A stretch of DNA of 64,000 bases. Origin: Phyllostachys edulis. Its lineage: Eukaryota > Streptophyta > Magnoliopsida > Poales > Poaceae. The DNA lies in assembly GCA_036346405.1 (NCBI GenBank), contig CM070566.1:47495268-47559267 (forward strand), in the 5' to 3' direction. The notes under the pieces were generated by a model. It had not been told where the DNA came from. It made no database searches and saw only the letters and a list, made by a program, of their open reading frames with translations. Below, in pieces: positions 58,932 through 64,000 of this stretch; position 1 is the first letter of the stretch, and each line of letters opens with the position of its first letter. Made by a program: the position numbers and the translations under genes.

Positions 58932-60778
58932 TTACGCGCGCCTCTTGGCCTTTTGCACCACGTCTTCATCTCCGGAATTCTGCTTCTTTAGACGCTCACT
59001 TTGCCTAAGTACCCCTGTATTAACCTCTGGTTTCTGGACTCCATTTAATTCGAAATTCTGAATAGCCTCACTATCCTCTTGACCCTCAGCGCCCCTCCGG
59101 CTAGCCCCTAGGCCCCCGGACCGGACCCATTCTCCATTCCGCTGATTCGTCAGTTCCTCCACGGCTCCACTGGACTTAACCACATTAGTATAGTCCGGCG
59201 ATTCAAACTCCAGCTCTACCTGCTTGACCTCACTTCCCATTGGTTCGAAGGCAATGTCCCTCGTCACTGCACCCGTGGCTGAACCAACCTCTTTCTCCAC
59301 TAGCCCATTCGGCACTAACAGGCAGCCATCCTCTGCCACTAGTTCAGCTACAGAACCTCCAAAAGAACAAGTAACCCCCCTTGTCAAAACTGCTTCACCA
59401 GCCCCATTCTTTGGCAACATAGCAGCGACAATCAGCTCTGACTCTATCTGCTCCCCCTCCTGAGTAACAGACCCCACCATTTCTACCACAGAATCAACCT
59501 CTTGGACCATTGTAGGGCTAACCTGATCCCTCTCCTTTAATCCTGACCCCTGATGACATTCATCCAAAGAAACTATAGCGTCCACCTGATCAGGTTCATC
59601 TGCGACCAAACTCCTACCTTGGACTTTCAAGACAGACACCCCAACCTGAGCACCCATCTCGGTCTCCTTTCTAGACGCCCTCGGTGTAACCCAGATTGCA
59701 TCCGAAGCCACCAGACTCAAAGAATTCCCCTTGGCGCCAAAAGACGACCGACCCTTACAGATTTCAGGTTCATGAGCCTTACTACCCGAATTATTCTTTG
59801 GTCTCTTAGCCTCTCTGTCCTCCATCTCAACATCTTTACCCTTGTTTGAGCTGTCATCCTCCTCATGATCAACATCACGATCGACTACTTCGTCAACCGT
59901 ACCCACCACCTCCTCTTCAATCTCGAAAAAAATGTCATATACAGCTTCACCCACCACAATCTCTACACTAGAAGGTATCGCTTCTATATCCAACACCCCC
60001 ACCAGCATACGAACCAAATCATTCTTACGCACTTTTTCCATGTCCACCCGCAAAGCAATGCCAATGATCGAACCTATTGCACACAGGCTTAGAAAATCAC
60101 GAATTTCCAAAGGCACTCCTAGGACCTGAACCCAAACTTTCTGTAATTGGTGTTTAGGAGCCGGTCTAGAGTTCCATTCAACAAATTGTAATACCACCTT
60201 ATGATCTTTCACATTGATGTCTCCAATAGCCACCATGCGAAGCATTTCCATTTATTTGGGAAATGAACCAAAAACTCCTTTTCTCCCTGAATCTCCACCT
60301 GTGGTTGACAATTCAAAGGAATTAACCTTCTTAGTTCTGCAGTCAACATGCCTTCAGACATCCGCTCTCCAATTACCCGAACCAAACCGGTCTTGTTGCT
60401 TTCCTTCTTCAGTTTCTTCATCCCAGATATTGGGATTTGATAAAACCCCAGTCCATCTGCTCCGAATCCACACAAATTGGCAATCGGTCGTGGGATCAAA
60501 GTCAAGGGACACTTATTGGCCAAATGGTCATTGCCCTCACAAACATCACATGATAAACTGACTTTGTAATTGGCAATTCCATGCCCCTTTCCTTTGCAAC
60601 GAAAGCACACCATGCGAGAGACATCACCAACATACCTATTGACAACCGGCAAATTACCGGTCCTGCCAAGACCCCTGTTTCTGCCACCGGTCCACCCACG
60701 TCCTCTGATAGGCGCCTGCTGACGCTGCTCAATGATAGATGCATTGACACCAGCATCAGCGACAGGGAGATCATCACG
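58932..60778 (-). pseudogene. LINE ORF1, second copy
   Basis: Reads RDDLPVADAGVNASI at the 5' junction with no LINE-encoded ATG, then CFRCKGKGHG and CDVCEGNDHLANKCP knuckles, LCGFGADGLGFYQIP, a DUF4283-like part (VLQFVEWNSRPAPKHQLQKV) and a long acidic linker ending KAKRRA. One frameshift lies near 60245. A separate small frame (58880-58542, MSFSDEQIIDKVASIRIS) follows and may be the true C-terminus if the TAA at 58934-58932 is an error. Confidence 0.8.
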
Positions 60779-60793
60779 CAAGGGGGCTTTGCT

Positions 60794-61795
60794 ACATAAA
60801 GGAAATGAAATTTGAGAAAACTGAACCAGAATTAGGGGGGTAAATAGGGTGCTGCAATCCCAGAACATGACACCGCATGTAATGTAAGCAAATCGTTGTG
60901 ACCAATGGCCAATGGGTCACTATTTCTCAAAAGCTTAAACAAATGGCACCCATGTCCTCCTCGCGTAGAGGAGTGTTTGTTATTAATCAAGGAGCCGTAA
61001 ATCTGTTAGGATATTGACAGTGGTAAACAACAAAACCAATACAGGTGCAGCTAGGAGATGAGAGGCATACAACACAAATAGATGGATACTGCAGCAATTA
61101 GTACTATTGAGGAGTTTGTTAAGCACAGATTATCGAATTGGTTGACGGAAATGATATTTAGTCGTCTATGGCATACCGCAATGATCAATACAAAAGAAAC
61201 AACCAAGGAGATATATTGACTGAATGCGTCACTATCCTATCTGTGAAAGTTTGAGTAAATGAATAAGCCAGACTTGCAAGAAAGCATATTGCAATGGAAA
61301 CTAAGTTGTAACAAGTTCTTAATTAGTAGGTGCTGTTAGCAGCATTGAACAAGAGTAACTACAAACCTTTGTAGTAATTTCAGTAGTAGAGCCGTGTCTT
61401 GAAAATGAACAACCATAATTTATTGTGAGAGTAAAAAAAAGAGACAGTTGTGCACAAAGACAGATGTATTTGCACCTTGGAAGTTGGAACATCCGTTCAC
61501 AGGTTCACCAAGACAAAGAAAAACAGGATTGACTACACTAGTGCAGCTGCGAGCAACAGCTCTAATGTAGCCCATAAAGAAAAATATGAACTGTCTAGTC
61601 TAGCTAAATGTAGTTACCACCAGCCTCTGCTAACATGACTAACTCAAACCACCTGCTTTGCCTGGAAGGAATCAAAAGTCACTGCGATATGTCAAGCGCG
61701 TATCATCAGAACATCGTCCCAGATGACCGGTATCTTTTGTTGGAAGGAATCAACAGTCACTGTTCAATACCTTATTTAGATGAGTGTATGCAGAG
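60794..61795. other. 3' flank of NLR-B, second copy; no gene seen
   Basis: Nearly identical to 24816-25812. Nothing recognisable beyond a probable 3' untranslated region next to the stop codon at 61798-61796. Confidence 0.5.
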
Positions 61796-62315
61796 CTAGG
61801 CTGGCTTTATAAGTTGCTTATTGTCCTCCTGGTGGCCCTGCTTCTCTATTCCTGCATCATCCTTTACCATCTCTGCGTCACGAAATCTGTGTAAAGCTGG
61901 TGTAGGATGGTTGGGAAGCATACTGGCTGCAATGCGGATAGCAGCCTCTAAAGCCTCCACCTCTTCAACTCTTGCACCCTCACAGTGGATATTGACAATT
62001 TAGGTTCCTCAGGGCGAAGAGGTGACGGATGCCAAGATCAGGAGGTGCAAATCCACATGCAGTTTGCACCTCATGCGCTATGATTTGAAATTCAAGAGTT
62101 TCGAGCATTGGCATGGCTCCTTCGAACAGAACATTCATTCAATGGACAAAGTTGAACTTCTTCAGACATCGAAATCCATTGTGGCTGACAACAAGCCACC
62201 TTTCTTTAGGGTCTGCTGAATTTGAGTATAACTTTAGAAATAATAAAGCAGGAAAATCCCCAAGGATCTGGAGGGTTTCCTGTCTCACTTTAATCTCGAT
62301 TTCCAGGTAGGTGAG

Positions 62316-62482
62316 CAGAGGTGGAGCTAGCGCCAGCCCAGCCCTCGGGCCGGCCCAGCACGATTTGGCCCAAACTTGGATTAACACTTGCATTTCACGC
62401 TGCCATTTTTTCTTTCCTGTGGCAATTTTCTGCTGGGCCTCGAGCCATTGCCCGGGAGGCCCGAGGCCCAGCTCCGCCCCTG
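62316..62482. mobile_element. hAT-type MITE inside NLR-B, second copy
   Basis: Ends CAGAGGTGGAGCTAG and, inverted, CAGGGGCGGAGCTGG (12 of 15 match); 8-bp duplication TAGGTGAG at 62308-62315 and 62483-62490. 167 bp. Confidence 0.88.
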
Positions 62483-63086
62483 TAGGTGAGGTTGGCCAGT
62501 GAGGCCATCCACACTGGTATCTTACTGAGATACCAACCTTTGATTCCTAGTTCCTGAAGGAGATGAGGAGGTGGGGACCAAGAATCCAACAAGAAATCTA
62601 GTGACCAGGGACTGATGACTGTTAAATATCGAAGGTTGGACCTACCTAGCTTGCCAAGCGAAGAAACAATATTATATGCGTATGTTATTTTATCTTTGTG
62701 CGAGCCACTGATGCGCCAATCCAATCCAAGAGTTCTCAATTTGGTCAAACTGCCCAGCTCCTGTATCAAGGTTATTGGGATAGTGTAGTCCACAACTACA
62801 AGTGACAGAAACTCCAGAGCCTGCATGTTCCCAATTCCATCTGGCAATTCGACGCGAGGAGCAATCAACCATTTCAAATGCCGAAGTTTAACAATACTTG
62901 CAGGCATTTCGCTTATACCAATACAGTTGACCAGATCCAACATTACCAAAAACTGCAGCTCTCCTATTTGTTCTGGAAGTGTAATATCACTTGCTTTAAT
63001 CCGTAGGTGTCTCAACTGAAATAACTTTCCTATATCTTCAAGATAGCAGCTTTCTAATTTCTCATTACCATCAAGATCAAGCACTC

Positions 63087-63417
63087 TGTTGCACCTGGTG
63101 CATCCACAACTGAATGAAGCAGCAGAGTTGGCATTCGTTATTTTAGCAGAGTTAGCATTCAGTTGTTGGTTCAGTTTGCCTTTAGTTTAAATCGTTGTTG
63201 GGCCAGGCCCATGTAACGTTGTGTTTAGCGTTGTGTGGCTTATATAGCCGAACCACTGTACTCTTTCAGGACTTATCGAAAAAGAGAAATCTACTATTGC
63301 TGAACTTTTCCCTTCCGCCTCCCCTTTCCTTCTCTGCTCGCGTTCGAAGGTCGGGTCGGCGACGAGATTGAACTCGGTCTCTCGCCGGGCAATACCTCCA
63401 GCGACGAGGACACAACA
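63087..63417 (+). mobile_element. Solo LTR inside NLR-B, second copy
   Basis: TGTTGCACC to GGACACAACA, 331 bp, flanked by CACTC at 63082-63086 and 63418-63422. Same site and orientation as in the first copy. Confidence 0.92.
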
Positions 63418-64000
63418 CACTCTCAGGGCCTGAAAATCCGAAAGAGGAGGCATTTGTTCAGAGTATCTAAATATGTTCAGGGATCGAACATGAGCAATAG
63501 CTATGGAATGTGCTGTCATGTTTTCTTGACCATGGTAATCAAATGAGAGTCGGTGAACCTTGTCTTGTGAGAGCAATATTTGCTTTCTGTCAGTAACTAT
63601 AGTAACAAAATTATCTTCAACGGCCTTGGATATGATGAGATTAATAATCATATCATGCACCCGGCATGCATATACTCTATCTACTGGTTGGATCATGCTT
63701 CTGTTTATAAGTTCATTAAAATAGCATTCCCCTTCCTCCTCTAAAGTTCTTCCACCATCAACCTTGATGAATCCTTCTGATATCCATCTTCTTACCAAAT
63801 AATCCCTCTTCATCTCATAATCTTCTGGAAACATACTTAGATACAATAAACAGGTCCTTAAATGATGAGGAAGATCATTATAACTCAGAGATAGTATCAT
63901 GTTCATTTCCTCCACATCAGAATTTCTCTCAAGTCCTGAACCAATTGAATTCCAAACCTTCATCCACCATTCTCTAGCATATGATTTAGTAACCAACACA

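Larger units (their letters stand above)
54696..60778 (-). mobile_element. L1-type LINE, second copy (better preserved)
   Basis: Perfect 15-bp duplications CAAGGGGGCTTTGCT at 54681-54695 and 60779-60793. The poly(A) is a T run from 54696, and the terminal hairpin TGCATCAACGATGCA is near 54738-54752. 6083 bp. Most of ORF1 and ORF2 read in long frames here. Confidence 0.94.
35860..64000. repeat. 35.9-kb repeat unit, second copy
   Basis: Same order and orientation as 1-28010. It ends at the last base of the window, still within the matching region. In this copy the LINE is far more intact than in the first, while the gypsy gag 5' part, the gypsy 3' end and the hAT are worse in places. Confidence 0.95.
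61796..64000 (-). pseudogene. NLR-B, second copy (partial at window edge)
   Basis: Continues past the right edge. Reads WMKVWNSIGSGLERNSDVEE, CLLYLSMFPEDYEMKRDYLV, CRVHDMIINLI, then is broken by the solo LTR (63087-63417). It resumes with VLDLDGNEKLESCYLEDIGK and LPEQIGELQFLVMLDLVNCI, and is broken again by the hAT MITE (62316-62482). The tail has LHRFRDAEMVKDDAGIEKQG and a stop at 61798-61796. The 2-bp loss seen near 27070 in the first copy is absent here. Confidence 0.85.

Overview
This is nuclear DNA from a plant, almost certainly a grass. The immune genes are CC-NB-ARC-LRR type, and they sit among Tourist-like MITEs, Mutator-like MITEs, hAT elements, an L1-type LINE and Ty3/gypsy chromoviruses. 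Nothing here is bacterial; genes are split by introns and most of the sequence is transposon-derived. I cannot name the species.

The dominant structure is a repeat of about 35.9 kb. Bases 1-28010 are matched, in the same order and with the same nested insertions, by 35860-64000. Both ends of the match coincide with the ends of the window, so it probably continues outside. The window therefore shows one full period (1-35859) plus 28 kb of a second copy. A 100-N scaffold gap lies at 28534-28633, so the repeat may be a real recent tandem duplication of an NLR cluster or two allelic contigs placed side by side.

Layout of one period, + strand left to right. (1) NLR-A on the minus strand: exon 1 (CC domain and P-loop) at 1897-2834, with a large intron (40-1896) carrying a Mutator-like MITE and a Tourist-like MITE; the matching exon 2 is seen complete only at about 34.0-35.9 kb. 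(2) 2.8-8.0 kb: upstream sequence with a 141-bp tandem duplication, a GTTGCAACA minisatellite, a roughly 500-bp tandem repeat array and an old paralogous NLR-A fragment that lacks exon 1. (3) 8033-13262: complete Ty3/gypsy chromovirus (Reina-like) with TSD ATACA. (4) 13432-14434: hAT element carrying an exon of a plant ankyrin-repeat/GPCR-chaperone gene. (5) 15.6-16.8 kb: element with long inverted arms. (6) 16967-18521: small LTR element without protein domains. (7) 18769-24801: L1-type LINE on the minus strand. (8) 25813-28321: NLR-B on the minus strand, an exon-2-only gene interrupted in its LRR by a solo LTR and a hAT MITE. (9) After the gap, a decayed Tekay/Del-like gypsy fragment and its long 3' LTR (about 28.6-34.0 kb), abutting the 3' end of NLR-A. 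The second copy repeats items 1-8.

The two NLRs lie head to tail on the same strand and share exon structure, so they are tandem paralogues rather than a divergent sensor/helper pair. Comparing the two copies shows that many frameshifts differ between copies, and many of the differences sit at CAG/CTG or homopolymers. I therefore suspect that much of the apparent decay is residual basecalling error at CHG-methylated sites rather than mutation. All domain assignments were made by reading motifs; no database search was run.
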